The notes under the pieces were generated by a model. It saw only the letters and a program-made list of their open reading frames with translations, was not told where the DNA came from and did not search any database. The position numbers and the translations under genes were made by a program. Shown piece by piece: positions 49,711-57,666 of a stretch of 64,000 nt of DNA. The DNA is from Micromonospora chalcea (GTDB lineage Bacteria > Actinomycetota > Actinomycetes > Mycobacteriales > Micromonosporaceae), in NCBI RefSeq assembly GCF_002926165.1, contig NZ_MAGP01000067.1, forward strand, positions 47,700 to 111,699, written 5' to 3'. Positions within the stretch are counted from its first letter, which is position 1. Each line of letters begins with the position of its first letter.

Positions 49711-50856
49711 ATGAGGGAACGCACCGGACTGACCATCGGCGTGCTCGGCTCCTACGGCGGTCGCAACCTCGGCGACGAGGCGATCCTCACGGGTCTCCTG
49801 GACGATCTGCGCCGACACGAGCCGAACGCCCGGATCATCGTGTTCTCCCGCAACCCCGCGCACACCGCGCTGGCCCACCCCGAGGTCGAGGCGGTGCCGT
49901 GGGAGGGCGTCAGCCGCGTCGACTCGTCCCCGGTGCTCAACCAGCTCGACCTCCTCATCCTCGGCGGCGGCGGGATCCTCTACGACAAGGAGGCCCGGCG
50001 CTACCTGCGGGTGGTCCGGGTCGCCCAGGAACGCGGGCTGCCGCTGCTCACGTACGCGGTGGGTGTCGGACCGCTCAGCGACACGCTCGACAGCGGCATG
50101 GTGCGCGAGACGCTGGCGCAGGCAGTCGAGGTGACCGTCCGGGACCAGGAGTCGCGGATGGTGCTGGAGGAGGCCGGTCTGATCAATCCCATCACCGTCA
50201 CCGCCGACCCGGCGTTCCTGCTGGAACCGGAGGAGTTCCCCGAGCAGTGGCTGCGTGAGGAGGGCGTGCCGGCCAACTCCCGGCTGGTCGGGCTGAGCGT
50301 GCGCGAGCCGGGCCGGGCGGCCGAACGGCTCGACGTGGACGGCTACCACCGCCTGCTCGCCCAGATCGGTGACTTCCTGGTGCACCGGATCGACGCGCAC
50401 GTGCTGTTCGTGCCGATGGAACGCGACGACATCCGGCACTCGCACGGCGTGCTGTCGCACATGACCGCCGCCGACCGGGGCCGGATCCTGCACGGCGACT
50501 ACCGTCCGGCGCAGATCCTCGGGTTGATGCGCCACTTCGACCTCGCGGTCGGCATGCGCCTGCACTTCCTGATCTTCGCGGCCATGATGGGCACGCCGTT
50601 CCTGCCGCTGCCGTACGCCGGAAAGGTCTTCGACCTGGCCCAGCGGCTCGGCGTGCCGGCGCTGCGCGGCGTGGAACGGGAGGTCGAGGGCCCGCTGCTG
50701 GCCGAGGTGGACCGGCTGTGGGACGAGCGGGCGGCCCGGGCCGACGAGACCGCGCGCCGGGTGGCGGAGGTCTGCGAGCAGGCGCGCGGCACCTCGCAGG
50801 TGACCCGCAGCGTGCTGGACAGCATCCGGGCCCGGTCACTGACCCCGGCGGTGTGA
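49711..50856 (+). CDS. Polysaccharide pyruvyl transferase family protein (CsaB-like)
   Basis: A 381-residue protein with two Rossmann halves: GVLGSYGGRNLGDEAILTGLLDDL and ILGGGGILYD near the N-terminus, and HVLFVPMERDDIRHSH and VGMRLHFLIFAAMMGTPFLPLPYAGKV in the C-terminal half, the standard PS_pyruv_trans pattern. Members add ketal pyruvate to wall or capsule sugars. ATG 49711 is preceded by GGAAGGAGC. No other glycan genes are adjacent, so its acceptor is unknown. Confidence 0.88.
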   Translation: MRERTGLTIGVLGSYGGRNLGDEAILTGLLDDLRRHEPNARIIVFSRNPAHTALAHPEVEAVPWEGVSRVDSSPVLNQLDLLILGGGGILYDKEARRYLRVVRVAQERGLPLLTYAVGVGPLSDTLDSGMVRETLAQAVEVTVRDQESRMVLEEAGLINPITVTADPAFLLEPEEFPEQWLREEGVPANSRLVGLSVREPGRAAERLDVDGYHRLLAQIGDFLVHRIDAHVLFVPMERDDIRHSHGVLSHMTAADRGRILHGDYRPAQILGLMRHFDLAVGMRLHFLIFAAMMGTPFLPLPYAGKVFDLAQRLGVPALRGVEREVEGPLLAEVDRLWDERAARADETARRVAEVCEQARGTSQVTRSVLDSIRARSLTPAV

Positions 50857-50865
50857 GCCGGGTCG

Positions 50866-51072
50866 TCAGACCGCCGGGCCACGCCAGGCGTAGACCCACT
50901 CCCGGCCCGGCTGGGCGTCCGACTCCAGCTCGTAGATCTGCGCCTCCGCGAGCCCGTTGGACCCGAGGTGGTGATGGGTCAGCGGGGGACGGCCGTTGCT
51001 GTCCAGCTCGACGGTGACGGTCTCGCCGTCGGCCGCGCCGCCCACCAGGGGGATCTGCACCGTGGAAGCCAT
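50866..51072 (-). CDS. Small conserved protein of unknown function
   Basis: A 68-residue protein: VQIPLVGGAADGETVTVEL, then LTHHHLG and AEAQIYELESDAQPGREWVYAWRGPA. It looks like a compact beta-rich protein; the HHH run may bind metal. No family is recognised. ATG 51072, with weak ribosome binding sequence. Confidence 0.6.
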   Translation of the reverse strand: MASTVQIPLVGGAADGETVTVELDSNGRPPLTHHHLGSNGLAEAQIYELESDAQPGREWVYAWRGPAV

Positions 51073-51158
51073 GCGCCCATCCTGCCCCGGCCGGCCCGCC
51101 CGCGCAGGGGATCACGCGGGGCAGCGAACCGGGCACCGTGCGTACTAGGGTCCCGGGG

Positions 51159-51680
51159 ATGGCGCACCCGACGATCGATCCGACTCTCGGTCCGGTCCTC
51201 GCCCGTACGGGCGGCGAACGGGCGATCCTCGACGCGTTCCTCGACTTCCACCGGAGCACCGTGCTGCGCAAGGTGCGCGGCCTGACCGACGCCGACGCCA
51301 GCCGGCGTCTGGTGCCCTCGCTGACCACCCTGGCCGGGCTGCTCAAGCACCTGACGGTGGTCGAGGGGAACTGGTTCCGCCGCCTGTTCGCCCCGGAGCC
51401 GGGCGACGTCTACCTCACCTCCCAGGCCGACGCCGACGCCAGCTTCGCGCTGCGCCCCGGCGACACGGTCGAGACGCTCGCCGCCGCGTACGAGGCGGCC
51501 TGCGACGAATCCCGGCGGGTCGCCGCGCGGTTCGACCTCGATCACGTGGTGCCGCACCCGCAACTCGGCGAGGTGTCGCTGCGCTGGGTGCTGGTGCACC
51601 TGATCGAGGAGACCGCCCGGCACGCCGGGCACGCCGACATCCTGCGCGAGCTGACCGACGGCGAGACCGGCGCGATCTGA
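51159..51680 (+). CDS. DinB-family (DUF664) protein
   Basis: A 173-residue four-helix-bundle protein with DFHRSTVLRKVRGLTDADASRRLVPS, LKHLTVVEGNWFRRLF and HLIEETARHAGHADILRELTDG. The three conserved His positions are the metal site of DinB/mycothiol-dependent hydrolase-like proteins, which in actinobacteria often use mycothiol. The substrate is unknown. ATG 51159 is better than 51138 because family homology starts there. Confidence 0.87.
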   Translation: MAHPTIDPTLGPVLARTGGERAILDAFLDFHRSTVLRKVRGLTDADASRRLVPSLTTLAGLLKHLTVVEGNWFRRLFAPEPGDVYLTSQADADASFALRPGDTVETLAAAYEAACDESRRVAARFDLDHVVPHPQLGEVSLRWVLVHLIEETARHAGHADILRELTDGETGAI

Positions 51681-51684
51681 CGCC

Positions 51685-52545
51685 TCAGGCCCGGGGGAGC
51701 AGCCCGTCCGGATACTCCATCCCGTCGTGCGTACAGGCCGCGGCGGCCACCCGGGCGGCGTACCGGGCCGCGTCGAGCACGTCCGCGCCGCGCAGCCGGG
51801 CGGCGATCACCCCGGCCGCGAACGCGTCCCCGGCGCCGTTGGTGTCCACCACCGGCCCCGGCGGGGTGGCGGCGGGCACGTGTGCGGGCGGCGCGCCGGG
51901 GGTGTGCAGCGTCGCGCCGGCCGCGCCGCCGGTGACCAGCACCGTGCGCGGCGCCAGCTCGGCCGCCTCCTTCGCGGCCCGCTCGCCGAGCCGGGTGTCG
52001 CTGACGAAGACCAGGTCCGCGATCCGGGCGAACGGACGGTGGTAGTCGTTCTCGCCGTCCCAGTCGTGCAGGTCGGTGGAGACCGACGTGGCGGCGCGCA
52101 GCACCGGCAGCGAGTCCCGGGCCCAATCCATGATCGACAGGTGGACGTGGGTCGCCTCGGCCACGAGCGCGGCCAGCTCCGCGTCGGCGAACGGCGCCGG
52201 CCCCGACCACGGGCGCGGGTCGTGCAGCGACATCCGCCGCCCGGCCGGGTCGACCAGGTTCACCGAGCGGCGGGTGCCGGCCGGCGCGTCCGCGAGCGTG
52301 GACCGCACCGAGGTACGCGCCAGCGCCGCCCGCACCACGTCACCTGCCGGGTCGGCGCCCAGCACGTCGACGAGCGCCACCCGCAGGCCGAGCGCGTGCG
52401 CGGCCAGCGCCACCCCGGCGCCGGTGTTGCCGATCCGCATGTCGATCGGCGGCACCAGCAGCGAGTCGGCGACGGGCGGCGGCAGCGCGGGCACCTGGAC
52501 GCGGACGTCCACACCGAGCCCGCCGAGCACGAGAAGGTCGACCAT
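51685..52545 (-). CDS. PfkB-family carbohydrate kinase
   Basis: A 286-residue ribokinase-like enzyme. It has VDLLVLGGLGVDVRVQVPALP, GNTGAGVALAAHALGLRVALVDVLGADPAG, VLVTGGAAGATL and the catalytic DTNGAGDAFAAGVIAARL (anion hole and base). It phosphorylates a sugar or nucleoside in the cytoplasm; which one cannot be told. ATG 52545. Convergent with the DinB gene (4-base gap). Confidence 0.89.
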   Translation of the reverse strand: MVDLLVLGGLGVDVRVQVPALPPPVADSLLVPPIDMRIGNTGAGVALAAHALGLRVALVDVLGADPAGDVVRAALARTSVRSTLADAPAGTRRSVNLVDPAGRRMSLHDPRPWSGPAPFADAELAALVAEATHVHLSIMDWARDSLPVLRAATSVSTDLHDWDGENDYHRPFARIADLVFVSDTRLGERAAKEAAELAPRTVLVTGGAAGATLHTPGAPPAHVPAATPPGPVVDTNGAGDAFAAGVIAARLRGADVLDAARYAARVAAAACTHDGMEYPDGLLPRA

Positions 52546-52628
52546 GGCGCCGACGATAGCGACGCCCGGCGGCCTATCCTGACTCCCCGGGCGCCGTCTT
52601 CCGGCCCCGGCGTCGGCGAGGGGGAGCA

Positions 52629-55600
52629 GTGCTGGTCATCCACGGGCTGTGGCTGCCCGGTAGCGGGCTCGCCCTGTGGGCCGAGGACAGCACGCGCCCG
52701 GCGCGCGGGCCCCGCCGGCCCGGCCGCGTCCCGCGCGAGCGCCCGCACCCGTTCGCCGCCGACCACGCCACGCTCGCCGCCGCGCTCGACGGCATGCCGG
52801 GCGAGCCGGTCTCCGTCCTGCTGGACCTGCCGACCCGCGCCGGCTCGCCGGTGGACTCGCCGGAACTGATCCGGGCCACCGTCGGGGAACCGGTCCGCGG
52901 CCCGGTCACCCGCGCCGGATGGCGGGTCCCGGCCCTGGGGTACGCCCCGGACGCCGCGTACGAGCTGCTGCGCGCGCCGACGCCGGGCCCGGTCGGGGCG
53001 AGCCTGCGTCACCTGTGCGAGCTGGCCGACTTCGCCACCGACCTGGTCGCACGCGGCCGGCTGCTGCCGGTCGCGCTCGACGCGTACCCCGGTGGTGGTG
53101 GACCCGACGGCGGGCCGGCCGCGACCGGCCGGCGTGCCTCAGCGCGGCGGTCACCGGCGGCCTCCGGCGCGAGGGCCGGGCGGCGGTTGCGGGCCGTCGG
53201 GGCGGACGACGTGGCGACCGGGTGGGCGCTCTGGCGGCCGCTGCTCACCGGCACCGACGCGGGCTGGGCGCGCGACCTGGCGACGGCGTTGCCGCCGGCG
53301 GCCCGCGCCGCCCGGGAATGGCGGCCCGAGCCGTGGGGCCCGGCAGCGGCGTCGGTCGGTGCGGGCGAAGGCCCTGGCGGGGCCGCCGCCCCGGCGTCGG
53401 CGCATGTGCGGACGGACGCCGCCGAGCCCATGCCGGGCGGGCGCTCGCCGAGCGGGTCCGTCCGGGACAGCAGCCGGGCGGGCGAACCGGCGGGCGGCGC
53501 GTGGGCCGGGCGATCCGGCGACATCGGGGCCGGTGAGCTGGTCGCCGAGGCGCTGGACGCGCTGGTCGACGCCGCCGCCCGGGTGGCGCTGGCCGACACC
53601 CGGCTGCACCGGGGAATGCGCCCGGTCGGCGCGGTGCCGCGCTGGCTGGCCGCGCTGACCGGCCCGGAGCGGGCGTTCCCCGCCGAGCCGGACGCGCTGG
53701 CGACGCTGCGCGACGAACTGGACGCCTGGCAGCGCGACGCCGCGGGCGGCGCGGTACGGGCCACGTTCCGCCTGGTCGAGCCGGACGTCGACCCGGTCGC
53801 CGAGCTGGTCGAGGACGCCGTCTGGCGGGTCGAGTTCGGCCTGCACCCGGCCGACGAGCCGGGGCTCGTGGTGGACGCCGCGCACATCTGGCAGCGGCCC
53901 GCGCCGGCGCTGACCGCCCGGGGCGTGGAGCCGCAGGAGACGCTCCTGGCCGAGCTGGGCCGGGCCAGCCGGCTGTGGCCCGAGGTGGACGCCGCGTTGC
54001 GTACCGCCGCGCCGGAAGGCATGGAACTGGACGCCGACGGCGCGCACCGGTTCCTGCGTGAGGGCGCGCCGGTGCTGCACGCGGCCGGGTTCGGGGTGCT
54101 GCTGCCGTCGTGGTGGCGGCGTTCCTCGTCGCGGCTCGGCGCGCGGCTGCGGGCGCGCAGCCGGAGCGCGCCGGGAGCGGTGGCCACCAGCGCCGGGAAG
54201 CTGGGGCTGGACGCACTCGTCGACTACCGCTGGGAGCTGGCGCTCGGCGACCAGCCGCTGACCGCCGAGGAACTGGCGTCGCTGGCCGACCTGAAGTCGC
54301 CGCTGGTCCGGCTGCGCGGCCGGTGGGTCGAGCTGGACCCGCAGCGGCTGGAGGCCGGGCTGAAGCTGCTGCGCTCCTCCGGCGAGCTGACGGTGGCCGA
54401 CCTGCTGCGGATGGGACTGTCCGGTGACGACAGTGCCGGTGAGCTGCCGGTGCTGGACGTGGTCGCCGACGGCGCGCTCGGCGAGCTGCTCGCCGGTGAG
54501 GCGGAACGGCGGCTCACCCCGGCCGACCCGCCGCCGGGTTTCACCGGGAGGCTGCGGCCGTACCAGCGGCGCGGGCTGGCCTGGCTGGCGTTCCTCCAGT
54601 CGCTCGGGCTCGGCGGCATCCTCGCCGACGACATGGGGTTGGGCAAGACCGTCCAACTGCTCGCGCTGCTCGCCGGTGACCCGCCGGAGGCCGGGCCCAC
54701 GCTGCTGGTCTGCCCGATGTCGCTCGTCGGCAACTGGCAGCGGGAGGCGGCGAAGTTCGCGCCCGGCCTGCGCGTGCACGTGCACCACGGCGCCGAGCGC
54801 GCCCGGGGCGAGGGCTTCGCCACCGCGGTGGGCGAGGCGGACCTGGTGCTCACCACGTACTCGGTGGCCGCCCGGGACGCGTTCGAGCTGGCCGGCGTCG
54901 ACTGGCACCGGGTGGTGGTGGACGAGGCGCAGGCGATCAAGAACGCCGCCACCCGGCAGGCCGAGGCGGTCCGGTCGCTGCCCGCGCGGCACCGGGTCGC
55001 GGTCACCGGTACGCCGGTGGAGAACCGGCTCGCCGACCTCTGGTCGATCATGCAGTTCGCGAATCCGGGGCTGCTCGGCCCGGCCGCGACGTTCCGCAAG
55101 CGCTTCGCCGAACCGATCGAGCGGCACGGCGACGCCGAGGTCGCCGAGCGGCTGCGCCGGATCACCGGCCCGTTCGTGCTGCGCCGCCTCAAGACCGACC
55201 CGACGATCATCACCGACCTGCCGGAGAAGCTGGAGATGGAGGTGGTCTGCAACCTCACCGCCGAGCAGGCCGCGCTCTACCAGGCCGTGGTGGACGACAT
55301 GATGGCGAAGATCGAGTCCAGCGACGGCATCGAGCGGCGCGGGCTGGTGCTGGCCACCATGACCCGGCTCAAGCAGGTCTGCAACCACCCCGCCCAGCTG
55401 CTGCACGACGGCTCCGCGCTGGACGGCCGCTCCGGCAAGCTGGAACGCCTCGACGAGATCGTCGACGAGGTGCTCGCCGCGGAGGAGAAGGCGCTGCTGT
55501 TCACCCAGTACGCCGAGTTCGGCGGCATGCTGCGCGGGCACCTGTCGGCGCGTACCGGCCGGGAGGTGCTGCTGGGGGACGGCGGCGTCGGCAAGGCCGA

Positions 55601-55970
55601 CCGGGACGCCATGGTGACCCGCTTCCAGTCGCCGCAGGGGCCGCCGCTGTTCGTGCTGTCGCTCAAGGCCGGCGGCACCGGTCTCACGCTGACCGCCGCC
55701 AACCACGTGGTGCACGTGGACCGGTGGTGGAACCCGGCCGTCGAGGACCAGGCCACCGACCGGGCGTTCCGCATCGGACAGCGCCGCCGCGTGCAGGTAC
55801 GCAAGTTCGTCTGCGCCGGCACCGTCGAGGAGAAGGTGGCCGCGATGATCGCGGACAAGCGCAGCCTGGCCCGGTCCGTGGTGGGCAGCGGCGAGCAGTG
55901 GATCACCGAGCTGTCCACCGACACGCTGCGGGACCTGTTCACGTTGGAGTCCGGGGCGGTGGTCGAGTGA
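52629..55970 (+). CDS. SNF2-family DEAD/DEAH helicase
   Basis: A 1113-residue superfamily 2 ATPase. The C-terminal half holds the motor: Walker A LADDMGLGKTVQLL (about 662-675), Walker B VVVDEAQAIKN, GTPVENRLADLWS, then the helicase C domain with LLGDGGVGKADRDAMVTRFQ and QATDRAFRIGQRRRVQVRKF. The N-terminal half has a regulatory region and two low-complexity linkers (about 155-185 and 240-295). Bacterial members remodel nucleoprotein complexes, for example with RNA polymerase (RapA-like). GTG 52629 follows GGGGGAG. Its TGA overlaps the SWIM gene start. Confidence 0.9.
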   Translation: MLVIHGLWLPGSGLALWAEDSTRPARGPRRPGRVPRERPHPFAADHATLAAALDGMPGEPVSVLLDLPTRAGSPVDSPELIRATVGEPVRGPVTRAGWRVPALGYAPDAAYELLRAPTPGPVGASLRHLCELADFATDLVARGRLLPVALDAYPGGGGPDGGPAATGRRASARRSPAASGARAGRRLRAVGADDVATGWALWRPLLTGTDAGWARDLATALPPAARAAREWRPEPWGPAAASVGAGEGPGGAAAPASAHVRTDAAEPMPGGRSPSGSVRDSSRAGEPAGGAWAGRSGDIGAGELVAEALDALVDAAARVALADTRLHRGMRPVGAVPRWLAALTGPERAFPAEPDALATLRDELDAWQRDAAGGAVRATFRLVEPDVDPVAELVEDAVWRVEFGLHPADEPGLVVDAAHIWQRPAPALTARGVEPQETLLAELGRASRLWPEVDAALRTAAPEGMELDADGAHRFLREGAPVLHAAGFGVLLPSWWRRSSSRLGARLRARSRSAPGAVATSAGKLGLDALVDYRWELALGDQPLTAEELASLADLKSPLVRLRGRWVELDPQRLEAGLKLLRSSGELTVADLLRMGLSGDDSAGELPVLDVVADGALGELLAGEAERRLTPADPPPGFTGRLRPYQRRGLAWLAFLQSLGLGGILADDMGLGKTVQLLALLAGDPPEAGPTLLVCPMSLVGNWQREAAKFAPGLRVHVHHGAERARGEGFATAVGEADLVLTTYSVAARDAFELAGVDWHRVVVDEAQAIKNAATRQAEAVRSLPARHRVAVTGTPVENRLADLWSIMQFANPGLLGPAATFRKRFAEPIERHGDAEVAERLRRITGPFVLRRLKTDPTIITDLPEKLEMEVVCNLTAEQAALYQAVVDDMMAKIESSDGIERRGLVLATMTRLKQVCNHPAQLLHDGSALDGRSGKLERLDEIVDEVLAAEEKALLFTQYAEFGGMLRGHLSARTGREVLLGDGGVGKADRDAMVTRFQSPQGPPLFVLSLKAGGTGLTLTAANHVVHVDRWWNPAVEDQATDRAFRIGQRRRVQVRKFVCAGTVEEKVAAMIADKRSLARSVVGSGEQWITELSTDTLRDLFTLESGAVVE

Positions 55971-56911
55971 GCCCCCGCTTTGACGACTACCGGCCGCCGC
56001 TGCGGGTCGAGGGTGGCCTGCGGGCGCGCAGCACCAGAGGCGCGATCGGGCAGTCCTGGTGGTCCCGGCGGTTCGTGGAGGTGCTGGAGTCGTTCGCGCT
56101 CGGCTCCCGGCTCACCCGCGGCCGGGCGTACGCGCGCCGGGGGCAGGTGCTCCGGCTGGACGTGTCGCCCGGCAAGGTCACCGCCGAGGTGCAGGGCTCC
56201 CGGCCGCGCCCCTACCCGGTGCGGATCGGGTTGGCCGCGTACCCGGAGAAGGTGTGGCGGCGGCTGGAGTCGGAGCTGGCCGGGCAGGCGTTCTTCAGCG
56301 CCCGGCTGCTCGCCGGTGACCTGCCGGCCGAGTTGGAGGAGCTGTTCGCCGAGGCGGGCGCGCCGCTGTTCCCGGCCGAGATCGACGAGCTGGACCAGAG
56401 CTGCGGCTGCCCCGACTTCGCGGTGCCGTGCAAACACCTGGCGGCCACGTTCTACCTGCTCGCCGAGGCGTTCGACGCCGACCCGTTCCACCTGCTGCAC
56501 TGGCGTGGCCGGTCCCGCGCCGAACTGCTCGACCGGCTGCGTACGCTGCGCGGCGCCGTGGCGGACGGCGGTGTGCTCGGCGCGGGCCCGGCATCGGTCC
56601 CGGGCGCCGGGCCGGACCCGGCGGCGACGACGGGTGTGCCGGTCGTCGGCGCGGCGCGGGCCCTGGCCGGGGTGCCGGCGGTCGAGCCGGACGAGGAGCT
56701 GGACCGGTTCTGGCTGGCGCCGGTGGCGCTGCCGGACCGGCCGCCCACGCTCGCCACCGGCCCGGAGCTGCTGCTGCGCCAGCTCGGGTCGCCCGGTGCC
56801 GCGATCGGCGGGCCGGGGCTGGCCGAGCGGCTGCGCCGGGCGTACCGGGAGTTCGGCAGCACCGGGGGCGCGTCGCCCACGGAGTTCGGTCGCGCCGAAG
56901 GCGCGCGTTAA
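55967..56911 (+). CDS. SWIM zinc-finger protein, partner of the SNF2 helicase
   Basis: A 314-residue protein. The SWIM motif is SCGCPDFAVPCKHLAA (CxCx6CxH, about 143-156), preceded by a DNA-binding-like region with GQSWWSRRFVEVLESFALGSRLTRGR. The C-terminal half is Pro/Ala-rich with a helical end. GTG 55967 overlaps the helicase stop (GTGA), so the two proteins are made together, a pairing conserved in actinobacteria. The stop codon TAA is contributed by the adjoining GGGGCCC repeat, so the last residues may be recent. Confidence 0.9.
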   Translation: MSPRFDDYRPPLRVEGGLRARSTRGAIGQSWWSRRFVEVLESFALGSRLTRGRAYARRGQVLRLDVSPGKVTAEVQGSRPRPYPVRIGLAAYPEKVWRRLESELAGQAFFSARLLAGDLPAELEELFAEAGAPLFPAEIDELDQSCGCPDFAVPCKHLAATFYLLAEAFDADPFHLLHWRGRSRAELLDRLRTLRGAVADGGVLGAGPASVPGAGPDPAATTGVPVVGAARALAGVPAVEPDEELDRFWLAPVALPDRPPTLATGPELLLRQLGSPGAAIGGPGLAERLRRAYREFGSTGGASPTEFGRAEGAR

Positions 56912-56960
56912 GAAGGGGCCCTTCCTCTACCGGAGGCGTTAAGAAGGGGCCCTTCCTTAC
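56907..56960. repeat. GGGGCCC-family repeat, tandem pair overlapping a stop codon
   Basis: Two direct units (GTTAAGAAGGGGCCCTTCCT at 56907-56926 and GTTAAGAAGGGGCCCTTCC at 56938-56956, plus TTAC) joined by CTACCGGAGGC, as at 20775. The TAA of the SWIM gene (56909-56911) is inside the first unit. Confidence 0.9.
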
Positions 56961-56962
56961 GC

Positions 56963-57220
56963 CTACAGCAATCGGCGGCGGAAACGCCACATCACGGCGG
57001 CGTTGGCGACCAGCACCACCGCGCAGATCGCCCCGGCCAGCCGTCCGACCAGTACTGTCATCGCCGGTAGCGAGGCCCACAGCACGATCGTCAGCAGCAT
57101 CATGTACCGGCCCCGGCGTCCCTTTATCCGGCTGTCCAACCGGGCGAAGAACCGAGGGTCGCTCTCCCGCAGACGGCGGGTGATCTGTTCGAACCTGCGC
57201 TGATCCTCTTGGCTGAGCAT
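56963..57220 (-). CDS. DUF3040 membrane protein
   Basis: An 85-residue protein: LSQEDQRRFEQITRRLRESDPRFFARLDSR is the family's soluble N-terminus, followed by two transmembrane helices (MMLLTIVLWASLPAMTVLVG and AGAICAVVLVANAAVMW). DUF3040 proteins are small actinobacterial membrane proteins of unknown function. ATG 57220 follows GGGGAAGG by about 6 bases. Confidence 0.87.
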   Translation of the reverse strand: MLSQEDQRRFEQITRRLRESDPRFFARLDSRIKGRRGRYMMLLTIVLWASLPAMTVLVGRLAGAICAVVLVANAAVMWRFRRRLL

Positions 57221-57666
57221 GGCGGTGCCTTCCCCTCACGGCTTCAGCGGTTCGGCGGCATACCCGGATCGGAGGGCGGTCACGCGCCGCCGCTGCTGCT
57301 GTTTCGCCGGACCGGACAGGCGGAACGAGGTTCTCAGCGCAGGCTTATCCGTACCTTAAGTTTCGGTGAGGCGGTGAACGCCCCCGGCGGCGTCGCCGGG
57401 CTGCGAAACCTCGCGTTCGGGCGGTGCGTGACCGGATCGGCCCTGCTCCGGACGTCGCCGCGCACTCGCCGCCCCGCCGGGTCCTCCGCGGCGGGCCTGA
57501 GCACCGTCTTAAGTGCGCTCGCGGGCGCATCCGGCGTGCCTTGAGCGGCCGGGACGGCCTGGCTACTTTCCCGTAGGCAACTTCTCCGGCAACCGTCGCC
57601 GCCCCTGCGCCACCCGACCCCCCGGGTGGCAGGCGTGCCGGCACTCGAAGAAAACGGGATAGGTAC
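57221..57666. other. Long intergenic region before the DUF1800 operon
   Basis: This 446-base gap has no convincing ORF. CTTAAGT occurs twice (57355-57361 and 57508-57514), which is rare in such GC-rich DNA, and could mark regulator or sigma-factor sites. The operon promoter is expected here but no clear -10/-35 pair was found. Confidence 0.4.

Noticed and set aside
57209..57544. 111-codon frame in the gap before the DUF1800 operon
   Set aside because: Biased composition, overlaps the DUF3040 start and lacks a ribosome binding site; treated as non-coding.
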